Origin: Bacillota bacterium
GTDB taxonomy: Bacteria; Bacillota; Clostridia; Lachnospirales; Lachnospiraceae
DNA: 64,000 nucleotides
NCBI GenBank assembly: GCA_023409835.1
Contig: JAEYQV010000066.1
Span: 5,181-69,180 of the forward strand
Direction: 5' to 3'
Shown here: piece after piece, positions 52,034 to 61,552 of the stretch
Numbering within the stretch: position 1 is the first letter of the stretch
Layout of the letters: every line of letters begins with the position of its first letter
Made by a program: the position numbers and the translations under genes
Notes under the pieces: model-generated
Databases searched by the model: none
Told to the model about the DNA's origin: nothing
What the model saw: only the letters and a program-made list of their open reading frames with translations

Positions 52034-53161
52034 ATGCATTATATACCATATGGAAGACAGAGCATCGACCAGGACGATATCCGGGCAGTGATTGAAACAC
52101 TGCAGTCGGATTATCTCACCACCGGGCCAAAAATAGCGGAATTCGAACAATGTGTGGCGGAATATGTTGGGGCAAAGTATGCGGTAGCTGTTTCAAACGG
52201 TACAGCCGCTCTTCATGTTGCCTGCCTGGCAGCAGGAATTGGAGAAGGAGATGAGGTCATAACAACCCCGACAACCTTTGTAGCCTCCGCCAATTGTGTC
52301 CTTTACTGTGGAGCAAAGCCGGTCTTTGCTGATATTAAGCCGGATTCCTATAATATTGATCCGGAGGAGATCCGAAGGAAGATTACAAATAAGACAAAAG
52401 CGATAATTGCAGTCCATTTCACGGGACAGCCCTGTGAGATGGAGGAAATACATAGGATAGCAAGGGAACACAAGCTGATTGTAATTGAGGATGCTGCCCA
52501 TGCCCTGGGGGCTGACTATAGAGGAAAACAAGTTGGAAGTCTGTCTGACTTAACAACCTTCAGCTTTCATCCGGTTAAGCATATAACGACCGGAGAGGGG
52601 GGAATGATTACTACTAACAGCCGGGAGCTGTATGAGAAATTAGTGCTATTTCGATCCCATGGCATCACCAGAAATCCTTCCCAGCTGCTTAACAATGACG
52701 GAGATTGGTATTATGAGCAGCAGGAGCTGGGCTATAATTACCGAATTACGGACATTCAATGCGCATTGGGAATCAGTCAGATGAAGAAGCTGGAGGGCTT
52801 TATTCAGAAGCGCAGGGAAATTGCACTGAGATATCAGGAAGCTTTTCAAAATTGCCGCGGCTTGCTTCTTCCTAAACAGATTGAGGGATGTAATAACAGC
52901 TGGCATTTGTTTGTCATTCAGGTGGTGGATAAGGAGAGAAAGTCAGTGTTTGATGCACTGAGAGCCGGAAATATCGGAGTCAATGTCCACTATATCCCTG
53001 TGCATACCCAGCCCTATTACCGTAACCATGGATATGAAGCAGTGAAATGCCCTCATGCGGAAGCCCTCTATGAGAATATCATCAGCCTTCCGATCTATGC
53101 AGGGTTAACCTTGGAGGAACAGGAGTATGTGATCGCTAAGGTGAAGGAGCTGATCGGATAA
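52034..53161 (+). CDS. pseC: UDP-4-keto sugar aminotransferase PseC
   Basis: 375 residues, DegT/DnrJ/EryC1 family. MHYIPYGRQSIDQDDIRAVI, GTAALHVACLAAGIGEGDEV, VIEDAAHALGA and SFHPVKHITTGEGG with the PLP-binding Lys near 186. It aminates the C4 keto group made by PseB, using glutamate. GAGGGTG precedes ATG 52034. Followed 24 bp later by pseG. Confidence 0.93.
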   Translation: MHYIPYGRQSIDQDDIRAVIETLQSDYLTTGPKIAEFEQCVAEYVGAKYAVAVSNGTAALHVACLAAGIGEGDEVITTPTTFVASANCVLYCGAKPVFADIKPDSYNIDPEEIRRKITNKTKAIIAVHFTGQPCEMEEIHRIAREHKLIVIEDAAHALGADYRGKQVGSLSDLTTFSFHPVKHITTGEGGMITTNSRELYEKLVLFRSHGITRNPSQLLNNDGDWYYEQQELGYNYRITDIQCALGISQMKKLEGFIQKRREIALRYQEAFQNCRGLLLPKQIEGCNNSWHLFVIQVVDKERKSVFDALRAGNIGVNVHYIPVHTQPYYRNHGYEAVKCPHAEALYENIISLPIYAGLTLEEQEYVIAKVKELIG

Positions 53162-53185
53162 ACTATGATAAAAGGTGGTAACAGT

Positions 53186-54229
53186 ATGTTTTACTTTCGG
53201 GCGGACGCGAATGCTAACATTGGCTCGGGACATGTGATGAGATGCTTGTCCATCGCTCAGGCGCTGTTGAAAAAGGGGTATGACAGTACGTTTATTACTG
53301 CGGATCACGAGGCGGAACAGCTAATAATCTCCCGTGGGTTTGGTGTGCTCTGTCTGAATTCTATCTGGTGTGATCTGGACACGGAGACTGATCAGCTGAC
53401 AGCACTGATCCAACAAGAGGATATCCGTACTCTGTTGATCGACTCTTATTATGTGACTGAAAACTATTTAAGCAGGCTACAGCAATATACAAGAACGATT
53501 TATCTGGACGATATCAATCAGTTTATATATCCGGTGGATGTTTTAATTAATTATAATATTTATGCGGAACGTATCCCATATCGACAGAGCTATAAGGACA
53601 AGGCAACCCTACTGTTATTAGGGTGTGAATATGCCCCCTTGAGAGCTGAATTTACCGGAAGAACACCCAGGCAGGGGAAGACAGTAAGTGATATTCTCAT
53701 ATCAACCGGCGGGTCAGACCCCTATCATATGGCAGGGAAGCTGCTGGAGTATCTTATTTTAACCGGAGATTTTCCGGCAATCCGGTTTCATGTGGTTGTC
53801 GGCAGCTTTAACACACACCGGAAACTGCTCATGGAGCTTGCGGATAGGCAAAAGAATATTATTCTGCATGATCAGGTAACAGAGATGTCGAAGCTGATGG
53901 AAGCCTGTGACTTAGCAATTACGGCCGGCGGCTCCACGTTATATGAACTATGTGCCTGCGGTATTCCGGCTATAAGCTATTCCTTTGCGGACAACCAATT
54001 GGATGGCGTTCAGGAATTTGATCGGCAGAATATCATATATTATTCCGGTGATATCCGGGTGCAGGAAGAGGAATGCTTGAGGAATATACACGAGAGGCTG
54101 TGCCGGCTGATCTCTGATCATCAACTACGAGGAACAATCAGTGTACGCATGCAGTCTCTGGTAGATGGATTGGGTGCAGTACGAATTACAGAGCATTTGT
54201 TGCAGAATACGGAGGGAAAATCATGCTAA
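53186..54229 (+). CDS. pseG: UDP-2,4-diacetamido-2,4,6-trideoxy-beta-L-altropyranose hydrolase PseG
   Basis: 347 residues from ATG 53186 with GGTGG 7 nt ahead; an in-frame ATG at 53165 is less supported. GT-B-like fold: FRADANANIGSGHVMRCLSI, DILISTGGSDPYHM, and AITAGGSTLYELCACGIPAI with the conserved GGST loop. It removes UDP to release the 6-deoxy-AltdiNAc used by PseI. Its last 7 bp overlap pseB. Confidence 0.92.
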   Translation: MFYFRADANANIGSGHVMRCLSIAQALLKKGYDSTFITADHEAEQLIISRGFGVLCLNSIWCDLDTETDQLTALIQQEDIRTLLIDSYYVTENYLSRLQQYTRTIYLDDINQFIYPVDVLINYNIYAERIPYRQSYKDKATLLLLGCEYAPLRAEFTGRTPRQGKTVSDILISTGGSDPYHMAGKLLEYLILTGDFPAIRFHVVVGSFNTHRKLLMELADRQKNIILHDQVTEMSKLMEACDLAITAGGSTLYELCACGIPAISYSFADNQLDGVQEFDRQNIIYYSGDIRVQEEECLRNIHERLCRLISDHQLRGTISVRMQSLVDGLGAVRITEHLLQNTEGKSC

Positions 54230-55215
54230 ACGGAAAGAACATATTGATCACCGGAGGAACCGGATCCTTTGGAAAAAAATTTTTGGAGATGATCTTTGCG
54301 AATTACAAACCGAATAAGGTTATTATTTATTCCAGGGATGAATTTAAGCAAAGTGTCATGAAGTCAGAATATAAGGACAAAGTGGACATGTCCAGGGTGA
54401 GATTTTTTATTGGTGATGTCAGAGATAAAGAACGTCTCTATCGTGCTTTTGAAGGGGTAGATTATGTCATTCACGCAGCAGCAATGAAACAGGTTCCGAC
54501 CTGCGAATATAATCCCTTTGAAGCGATTAAAACCAATATCCATGGTGCGCAGAATGTGATCGATGCTGCACTGGATAAAGGAGTAAAAAAGGTAGTTGCA
54601 TTATCAACGGATAAAGCTGTAAACCCGATCAATTTATATGGAGGGACCAAACTGGTCTCTGATAAGCTGTTTATTGCTGCTAATGCCTATTCCGGCTTGA
54701 AGGATACCAAGTTCTCGATTGTCCGCTATGGTAATGTTGCAGGGAGCCGCGGATCTGTTATACCAATCTTCCGGGAGCTTATTGAAAAAGGAGAAACAGA
54801 GCTGCCAATCACGGATACAAGAATGACTCGCTTCTGGATTACTTTGGAGCAGGGAGTTGAGCTTGTGTTTAAGGCGTTATCAGAATCTAAGGGTGGGGAG
54901 ACCTATATCTCCAAAATTCCTTCCTTTTATATTACCGATTTAGTAAATGCGATGCTGCCGGGTGCTAAAATCAAAGAAATCGGAATTAGAGAAGGGGAGA
55001 AGCTCCATGAAGTAATGGTAACGAAGGACGATTCCAGACTTACTTATGAATATGACCAGCATTATATCATTTATCCTAACTTTGAGTGGATGGATATCAA
55101 GAAATCCATGCTTCCCGGTGGTAATCCGGTACAGGAAGGCTTTGAATACAGCTCGGCTGATAATAAAGAATGGTTAGATGTCGCAGCTCTTAAAAAAGAG
55201 CTGAGTAAGCTGTAA
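54223..55215 (+). CDS. pseB: UDP-N-acetylglucosamine 4,6-dehydratase (inverting) PseB
   Basis: 330 residues. NAD-binding ILITGGTGSFGKKFLE at the N-terminus; ALSTDKAVNPINLYGGTK carries the Asp-Lys and Tyr-Lys catalytic residues of FlaA1-type enzymes. It starts the pathway by converting UDP-GlcNAc to the 4-keto-6-deoxy sugar with C5 epimerisation. It overlaps pseG by 7 bp, so expression is coupled. As the last gene of the operon the pathway is complete except for a recognisable PseH. Confidence 0.95.
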   Translation: MLNGKNILITGGTGSFGKKFLEMIFANYKPNKVIIYSRDEFKQSVMKSEYKDKVDMSRVRFFIGDVRDKERLYRAFEGVDYVIHAAAMKQVPTCEYNPFEAIKTNIHGAQNVIDAALDKGVKKVVALSTDKAVNPINLYGGTKLVSDKLFIAANAYSGLKDTKFSIVRYGNVAGSRGSVIPIFRELIEKGETELPITDTRMTRFWITLEQGVELVFKALSESKGGETYISKIPSFYITDLVNAMLPGAKIKEIGIREGEKLHEVMVTKDDSRLTYEYDQHYIIYPNFEWMDIKKSMLPGGNPVQEGFEYSSADNKEWLDVAALKKELSKL

Positions 55216-55281
55216 TAAGACAGTCATAAGTAGTTTCCTTATACGTATTCGAGTTAGTTAGGGGGAGGGAGAGGTTACCGA

Positions 55282-56964
55282 TTGGATAATAAGTTGAAAG
55301 ACCTGATGATTAATAACAAGATAATACTGGTTGAAACGGAAAGAACTGTACAGGCTTTCCGCGTACAGAATTACGACAAGGCATTGAGAAAGTCCGCAAG
55401 GCTGCTGGATCATTTGAATATCCTATTTGAACTGCTGCCGGCTGTACAGGAACATTTAGATCAGAATAATATCTGGTTTGATCAAGAACTGCTACTGAAT
55501 ATTCTACAGGAGCTACTCCAAGCCCAGAGCAGAAAGGATTATATACTCCTGGCTGATCTTTATGAGGTTCAGATGCTACCGGTATTGTATCAATTTCAGC
55601 AGGCGCTTCTTTCCTATGAAGAGTTTAGTTATGACCATGATAATTTAATAAAAAACATTGAGCTAATAGAGCAGAGAGATGGTACTCTTGCTAACCTTCT
55701 CAGCTCGATCGAAAGGAAGGGTCCCATTGCAGGTTATTCTGTTGAACCGGCCTCTACCGGGGACCTTACGGTTGGAATCGGGGAAGGAGATAAGAAATGT
55801 TACCTGCACAGCAATATTAATGTCTGGAAGGAAGGGGCAGCCCTGGCAGGCGATTGGTATCAAAAAGATAAAAATACCATGATTATATATGGTCTTGGCC
55901 TGGGGTATCATATCGTAGAGCTTATTCTTCTTGATGCCACTCTGAATGTTGAAGTTTATGAAAGCGACCTTAATATGCTTTACCTGGCTTGTTCCTGTAC
56001 GGATAATATCAGGCATATATTGAAACCCCAGATTAAGCTGATGTATGATCCGGACTTCTCCAGACTTTCCGACCGAATCACACGGATGGGGGAGGACGAA
56101 GAATTTGTCATCCACTATCCCTCCCTTCAGGTGCTTCCCCAGGGACCGGTCAAGGATAAATTGGAGAATTATTTCATCCAATACAGCTCTGTGAAGAGCC
56201 AACTGCCTCTGTTAAAGGGGAACTTTAATCGTAATATACGGCATTATGACGGGCTGTTAGAGGAACTGAAGGAAGTGTTTCGGAATAAAGTCCTCTTTAT
56301 TGTGGCAGCAGGTCCCTCCCTGGATAAAAACTTTCTTCAGCTGAAGGAGCTTGGTGGAAGGGGAATTATCCTTGCAGCAGGAACGGTATTTCAGAAGCTT
56401 CTGAAGGAAGGAATTAGGCCGGATTATGTGCTGGTAACGGACCCCAATCCCAGAGTTTATAAACAGATTTCGGGATATGAGGACTGTGATGTTCCCATGC
56501 TTTATCTTTCAACAGCCTATTATGGCTTTGCGGAAAACTATAAGGGCAAGAAATATATGCTTTGCCAGAAGGATTATCCGAAGGCGGAGGAGTTTGCAGA
56601 AAGTCATCAGCAGGAACTAATTCAGACCGGTGGCTCTGTCAGCACGACTGCTTTGGATATTGGAATTAGCTTAGGCTGTAGCCGTATTATTTTTCTGGGT
56701 CTTGACCTGGCCTATACGGATAATTTTGCTCATGCCAGTGACACCTCCCGAAGGAAGGCCGTACAACAGCAGGATATGCGCCAGGTGGAGGACATCCACG
56801 GCAATATGGTAACAACCAGCAGAAGCCTGGATATCTTCCGGAGCTGGATAGAGAACCGGATCAAGGACGTGAAAGAAATTGAGTTTATTGATGCTACCGA
56901 GGGAGGAGCCAGGGTTCATGGAATGAGGATAGCTAAGCTTGAGGAAGTATTAATGGAGCTGTAA
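55282..56964 (+). CDS. Maf/DUF115 motility-associated glycosyltransferase, second copy
   Basis: 560 residues starting at TTG 55282. An N-terminal helical domain (about 1-120) has ILQELLQAQSRKDYILLADL, the same domain as the free-standing protein at 35800. A Rossmann-like section (about 190-290; IIYGLGLGYHIVELILLDAT) precedes the core with IVAAGPSLDKNFLQLKELGG (about 340), TGGSVSTTALDIGISLG and FLGLDLAYTDNFAHASD. It follows pseB, so it is the most likely pseudaminate transferase to flagellin. GGGGAGGGAGAGG upstream is a long ribosome binding site region. Confidence 0.87.
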   Translation: MDNKLKDLMINNKIILVETERTVQAFRVQNYDKALRKSARLLDHLNILFELLPAVQEHLDQNNIWFDQELLLNILQELLQAQSRKDYILLADLYEVQMLPVLYQFQQALLSYEEFSYDHDNLIKNIELIEQRDGTLANLLSSIERKGPIAGYSVEPASTGDLTVGIGEGDKKCYLHSNINVWKEGAALAGDWYQKDKNTMIIYGLGLGYHIVELILLDATLNVEVYESDLNMLYLACSCTDNIRHILKPQIKLMYDPDFSRLSDRITRMGEDEEFVIHYPSLQVLPQGPVKDKLENYFIQYSSVKSQLPLLKGNFNRNIRHYDGLLEELKEVFRNKVLFIVAAGPSLDKNFLQLKELGGRGIILAAGTVFQKLLKEGIRPDYVLVTDPNPRVYKQISGYEDCDVPMLYLSTAYYGFAENYKGKKYMLCQKDYPKAEEFAESHQQELIQTGGSVSTTALDIGISLGCSRIIFLGLDLAYTDNFAHASDTSRRKAVQQQDMRQVEDIHGNMVTTSRSLDIFRSWIENRIKDVKEIEFIDATEGGARVHGMRIAKLEEVLMEL

Positions 56965-57054
56965 CGCGACTAATGAAAGTAAACATCTCGCCTATCAGAA
57001 AAAGAAACAGTAGGGCATGTGGGTCATCATAAGGAAGGGTAATCCATAGCTAGT

Positions 57055-57092
57055 AAAAGAGCCGGTGAAGTCAGATGAACTCACCGGTTTTA
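57055..57092 (+). terminator. Intrinsic terminator after the second DUF115 gene
   Basis: CCGGTGA (57062-57068) pairs with TCACCGG (57081-57087), flanked by AAAA and TTTT. It closes the pse operon transcript. Confidence 0.85.
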
Positions 57093-57354
57093 TATTATCA
57101 TGTCAGTGGTATATATGATTTTTGTTCTGTCAAAAAATACTCAAAGATGCTTTATAAAAAGTATCTTAGAAGACGCTTTTCCTTGTTTTTATCATGAAAA
57201 TGGAATAAAATATATGTATAGAAAAAGGTTTATGAATAGAGACAATCAGCCGATATGTATAGTAAGGCATTCAATCGCATGTCTTCTTAAGAATATTGCA
57301 GCTATCATTCATAGCTTGTTTGTTATTGATAGACACAGGACGGAGGTAATACAT
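57093..57354 (+). other. Leader of the secreted-protein gene, probably non-coding
   Basis: An open frame runs from 57100 into the gene at 57355, but its composition (Cys-, Ile- and Phe-rich without pattern) and the strong ribosome binding site CGGAGGTAA just before ATG 57355 indicate that this part is a leader or promoter region. No clear -35/-10 pair or hairpin was found in it. Confidence 0.45.
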
Positions 57355-59373
57355 ATGAGAAAGAAACTATTCAGTAAAACTAAGGTCATCTTAGGGTTAG
57401 GATGCTTATTCACCGGACTTTTATTTCTTCCGAATCACACCGCTTCCGCAACCACTCTGGTGGAGCCGGTAACGGTTCATACGGTAGATTATGAGGAAGA
57501 AGAGATTGTAGTAAATAATAATAAAAATACTAAGATTTATTTTGCTACGGAGACAGATGCCGCAAAAGGAATCTGGGAGGTTATGCCGGCTGATGCAGGT
57601 GATACGACAAGAATAGATTTCTCCTGGGTATCACCGAATCTGACCAATATCATTAAGATCAAGGGTGATTTGTCTGAGACCCAGTCCCGAATCGTTCTGC
57701 CCCAGAGAACAACGAAGCTGGATATTACAATTAATTATACGAATATTAATTCTCTGCCCGATCAGGATACGATTGCATCTCTGGTTAACATTATGTCCTC
57801 CGCAGGTACCGGCGCCCAGCCGATTACCTTTCAGGATCTGGAGTGGAGAAAGGGAGAGAACGGTAAATGGAAGGCCATTCAGCTGCTTACGATAGCCCAG
57901 CTGGAAAAGTATCAGATTAAGGGAACCGATATATATTTCAGAATCAAGGCAGTCAACGATATTACCAGAACCGATGGAAGTGGGAATAAGGTTTATCCGG
58001 ATGGCAGCAAGGGAAGACGTTCCAGTACGGAGGTTAAGGTGAAGATCTCCAAGAAGGCTACGGCGATGGTGGTAGGTATCGATGGAAGTGATTTCTCAGC
58101 TGATATAAGATACGGTAAGGAGTACCGTGTGACAATAGATGGGGACAGTACGGACTGGATTCCGGTACTAGACAAGGTGGTGAAGAGCATAGAGTTAAAG
58201 AAAATAGTAAGTAAGCTTGGTGACACCTCCGACGGAATAACGGACCCCTTCCCGCCTATGATGATAGAAATCAGGGATTATGCTACTTCAAAAGCAGCTG
58301 CCTCCAAAATAACTACAATTCAATTGAAGGAACAGAGAGTCATCAATAGCTCCAGGCTGGTTGAGGGTAAGAAGCCGAAGGAGTCCACCGCCACAGATCC
58401 TAATATATATATATCCTATAACGGTAACAGATATCTGATCGTTGCCATACCCTCTGCTTCTGCCAGTAACCCTTACGAATATTGTGTGGTTAAGCCCGGT
58501 GAAAGCTTTGACATTAATAAGGCAGCCTGGTCCTCAATTACGAAGGGAACGGATGTGAAAATTCTTAGCAGTAAGGCTCTTGATTCAGGTAAGTTGTACA
58601 TAAGACAGAAGGAAGTCAAAGGAAGAGAGGCAACAAAAACCACGAACGGGGTAGATTATGAGCTGGCCTCAACTGTGGTAAAGCATAATATTAAGTATCC
58701 CTCTAATCCGGTCATTGAAAAGAAGAACTTTACCTATGTTAAGACATTACAATATGTATCGGAGGATTTGATCTTTGATATAAAACTGAATGATGTCGGC
58801 AGGGATGCGTTTGAAACTAAGATTAAGAATATTAAATTAGGTACAAAGACACTTAGCTTCACACAGACGATAACTCCTGAGATCAGCGCTGAGCATCCGT
58901 TTGATCCGAACGTACAATATAAACTTAGCATACATCTGAATTCAACCCATTGGGAGGATATGGCGAGCTGCCTCAATAAACCGTTGACTATTACATTTGA
59001 AAACGGAACCATCGATAAAACCTCTGTAAAGGTAACCATTAAGGTTCCGACGAAGGCATTAACCCTGACAGCCCTGCCTAAGAAGGGAACGCTAACAGGA
59101 ACGACGGCATTCGATATCACAGGCTCGTTAACGCCGGGTAATGCATATTGCTATTATATCGGCAGCCAGTCAATGGAGAATAAAATATATACGGAAGACA
59201 GCATCACTTACAATCCGGGTTGGAAACCATATACAGCGGGGGACAATATTGCAGTAACTGCAGGGAACTATGTAACTATTATTGAGTATAACCCTGTAAC
59301 CGGTAACTTCGTGAAATACAAGAGCATTCAGATAACAGCGGATTTTATCGCTGCGACAGATACGATAGGATAG
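57355..59373 (+). CDS. Secreted protein of unknown family
   Basis: 672 residues from ATG 57355. A signal peptide is clear: MRKKLFSKTKVILGL, a hydrophobic core, and a likely cleavage after HTASA (about residue 31). The mature protein has repeated beta-strand modules with many Lys/Asp/Thr/Ile and no cysteine clusters, cell-wall anchor (LPXTG), SLH domain or membrane tail. A surface or S-layer-like protein is possible. It lies between the pse operon and a glycosyltransferase, so it could be a glycosylated substrate or cell-surface partner. I do not recognise the family. Confidence 0.7.
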   Translation: MRKKLFSKTKVILGLGCLFTGLLFLPNHTASATTLVEPVTVHTVDYEEEEIVVNNNKNTKIYFATETDAAKGIWEVMPADAGDTTRIDFSWVSPNLTNIIKIKGDLSETQSRIVLPQRTTKLDITINYTNINSLPDQDTIASLVNIMSSAGTGAQPITFQDLEWRKGENGKWKAIQLLTIAQLEKYQIKGTDIYFRIKAVNDITRTDGSGNKVYPDGSKGRRSSTEVKVKISKKATAMVVGIDGSDFSADIRYGKEYRVTIDGDSTDWIPVLDKVVKSIELKKIVSKLGDTSDGITDPFPPMMIEIRDYATSKAAASKITTIQLKEQRVINSSRLVEGKKPKESTATDPNIYISYNGNRYLIVAIPSASASNPYEYCVVKPGESFDINKAAWSSITKGTDVKILSSKALDSGKLYIRQKEVKGREATKTTNGVDYELASTVVKHNIKYPSNPVIEKKNFTYVKTLQYVSEDLIFDIKLNDVGRDAFETKIKNIKLGTKTLSFTQTITPEISAEHPFDPNVQYKLSIHLNSTHWEDMASCLNKPLTITFENGTIDKTSVKVTIKVPTKALTLTALPKKGTLTGTTAFDITGSLTPGNAYCYYIGSQSMENKIYTEDSITYNPGWKPYTAGDNIAVTAGNYVTIIEYNPVTGNFVKYKSIQITADFIAATDTIG

Positions 59374-59386
59374 GAGAAACAGCGTT

Positions 59387-60415
59387 ATGATTACCATCAG
59401 CGTGTGTATGATCGTAAAGGATGAGGAAGCAGTTTTAAGCAGGTGCTTGGATTCCCTGGCTGATCTGGCAGATGAGATTATTATCGTGGACACCGGCTCC
59501 GTGGATGCTACGAAGAAGATAGCCGCTAAGTATACGGATAAGATTTATGATTTTCAGTGGATTGATGATTTTGCGGCAGCTCGAAATGCGTCCTTTTCCA
59601 AAGCGACGATGGATTATATCTATGTAGCAGACGCTGATGAAGTAATCGATGAAGAGAACAGAGCCCGCTTCCGGATATTAAAGCAAACACTGCTACCCGA
59701 GATCGATATTGTCCAGATGAAATATGCCAATCAGCTGGAGCATAATACAACCTATAATTTTGATGAGGAATATCGTCCCAAGCTTTATAAGAGATTACGA
59801 GACTTTCGATTTGTGGACCCTATTCATGAAAGCGTTGTATTATACCCTGTCATCTATGACAGCGAGATCGTTATCCGGCATATGCCACAGAACAGTCATG
59901 CGGAAAGGGATTTCAGAACCTTCCTTAAGGTAATACACAGGGATGGAAAGCTGTCTCCAAAGCTGTATGAAATGTATGCGAGAGAATTATTTATCGCAGG
60001 TACACAGCAGGACTTCTATGACGCGGCAGCTTATTTCGGGACTTTTGCGGAGCATATGGAATGCAGTGAACGGGAACGTAAGCTGTTTGAATGCGTACTA
60101 TCCAAGGTTTACCGTCTGAAGAAGGATCCGAATAATCTGATGAAATTCGCTCTGAAGAATATGGCGGAAGGAAAGGCGTCCGCAGAGGTGTGCTTCGAGC
60201 TTGGCGAGTATTTTTACGAGCTTGGAGATTATAAGGAGGCTGTGATTTGGTATTACAATGCGGCTTACGAAACAGAATGTGAATTGAATATCCGTTATGC
60301 CGGGGATTATCCGTTACAAAGGCTGGCGGAATGTTATCGACTTCTTGGAGACCGACAGCAGGAGGAAGCATATCAGGCACAAAGGGATGCCTGGTGTAAA
60401 GAAAACATGAGGTGA
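59387..60415 (+). CDS. Family 2 glycosyltransferase with TPR-like C-terminus
   Basis: 342 residues. GT2 N-terminus ISVCMIVKDEEAVLSRCLDS, then EIIIVDTGSVDATKKIAAKY, and the metal-binding VADADEV (about 85). The C-terminal third (about 215-340) has TPR-like helices (EVCFELGEYFYELGDYKEAV). This class often glycosylates proteins, including SunS-like and flagellin-directed enzymes. GGAG precedes the start, 13 bp after the secreted-protein stop, so the two are likely co-transcribed. Confidence 0.87.
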   Translation: MITISVCMIVKDEEAVLSRCLDSLADLADEIIIVDTGSVDATKKIAAKYTDKIYDFQWIDDFAAARNASFSKATMDYIYVADADEVIDEENRARFRILKQTLLPEIDIVQMKYANQLEHNTTYNFDEEYRPKLYKRLRDFRFVDPIHESVVLYPVIYDSEIVIRHMPQNSHAERDFRTFLKVIHRDGKLSPKLYEMYARELFIAGTQQDFYDAAAYFGTFAEHMECSERERKLFECVLSKVYRLKKDPNNLMKFALKNMAEGKASAEVCFELGEYFYELGDYKEAVIWYYNAAYETECELNIRYAGDYPLQRLAECYRLLGDRQQEEAYQAQRDAWCKENMR

Positions 60416-60421
60416 TGATAC

Positions 60422-61339
60422 TTGACGGAGAACATCAGGAATATCTTTGATCAGAACATAAGACTTCTAAAGGGCCTGGATCGTGCAGTTTATCAGTTCC
60501 GGACAGGGTGCTGTGACAAAGCGCTCGCAGTGGTAGCCGATTCCATCGGACAGATGAAGTATGCCATTGAGGCAATCATCAGAGACCGGGATTATTTCAA
60601 TCTGGTGTCTACGGATACGGTGCTTGAGATGCTAACCGGAATTCTGAATGCCCAGAAGAAGAGAGACTACATACTGCTGGCAGATCTACTGGAGCTTCAG
60701 CTGGTAAGCTTTCTATGTGGAGTTCAGGAGCTGATCATCAGCAAGGAAGAGATTGAATTTGATGAAGTAAAATATCTTGAAAACATGCAATTGCTTAAGG
60801 AACGAGGAACCGGTTTCTCCGGTCAGGATCTTTACACCATCAATCCGGGACAGCTGTTGAAGCAGGGCTATCGGGTGGAATTTACCTCAACAGGGCTGAT
60901 GACCCTGGCAGCTGAGAATAACGGAGCTGAGTTCTATTTTCATACGAACGGCCGGATCTATTCGGAAGCATCCCAGTTAACCGGTTACTGGTACAGGGAA
61001 GGTATTAAGAGATATATTGTGTATGGCTTCGGTATGGGCTATCATGTGGAGGAGCTTATGAAGACGGCTCCGGAAGCAGAAATAGAGGTATATGAGGCTG
61101 ATCTTAATGTAATCAAGCTGGCCTGTGCTTTCCGGGGAGTGAAGGACCTAATCTGTGAAGATAGGATGAAGCTGATATTTGATCCGGACTTTCAAAATCT
61201 AAACGAACGATTGAAGCGATTAAGCATGGAAGAGGCTTTTGTCATCCATTATCCCTCCTATCAGAACATCAGGTACGAAGAGGGCAGGGAAATGATGGAA
61301 AAACTGATACCCTGGTCTAAAACACTGGAATCCTGTTGA
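60422..61339 (+). CDS. Truncated DUF115-type protein lacking the catalytic core
   Basis: 305 residues from TTG 60422, preceded by GAGGTGAT. The N-terminal helical domain (MLTGILNAQKKRDYILLADL) and the Rossmann-like region (RYIVYGFGMGYHVEELMKTA, IEVYEADLNVIKLACAF, AFVIHYPSYQNIRYE) match residues 1-310 of the protein at 55282. The reading frame then stops at the place where 55282 continues into the GPSLDKN core. It is thus a two-domain remnant or a naturally short paralogue. No downstream fragment of the core is seen. It may be a regulator or a decaying copy. Confidence 0.6.
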   Translation: MTENIRNIFDQNIRLLKGLDRAVYQFRTGCCDKALAVVADSIGQMKYAIEAIIRDRDYFNLVSTDTVLEMLTGILNAQKKRDYILLADLLELQLVSFLCGVQELIISKEEIEFDEVKYLENMQLLKERGTGFSGQDLYTINPGQLLKQGYRVEFTSTGLMTLAAENNGAEFYFHTNGRIYSEASQLTGYWYREGIKRYIVYGFGMGYHVEELMKTAPEAEIEVYEADLNVIKLACAFRGVKDLICEDRMKLIFDPDFQNLNERLKRLSMEEAFVIHYPSYQNIRYEEGREMMEKLIPWSKTLESC

Positions 61340-61393
61340 TACTTGTATAGCAGATATCTACTAATTCATAACCAAGGGGTTATGTGAAAAGGC

Positions 61394-61447
61394 TTGTCTG
61401 CCTGTGGCAGCCAACCAATAAAAAGTGGGGTTGCCTATGGCAGCCCC
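61394..61447 (-). terminator. Terminator on the minus strand with the 23-bp dispersed repeat
   Basis: GGGGTTGCC (61427-61435) pairs with GGCAGCCCC (61439-61447; one G-U), followed on the minus strand by TTTTT. It would end leftward transcription from pyrG after it has run through lspA in antisense. The adjoining 61394-61416 is the exact reverse complement of 15776-15798. Confidence 0.6.
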
Positions 61448-61552
61448 ATCTAAGAATATATCCTGGGTAACAGGATATTTATCCGATCGTAGGATCTATA
61501 ATTTATGCGGAAAGCGGTTGCTTCTGCAAATAAATATAAGGAGGAGTAGAAT

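Noticed and set aside
55663..56202. 179-codon minus-strand ORF inside the second DUF115 gene
   Set aside because: Long only because of codon bias in the real gene on the + strand; no ribosome binding site and no domain pattern.
57100..57354. N-terminal extension of the secreted protein
   Set aside because: The strong ribosome binding site and signal peptide begin at 57355; the upstream part would bury the signal peptide and has random composition.
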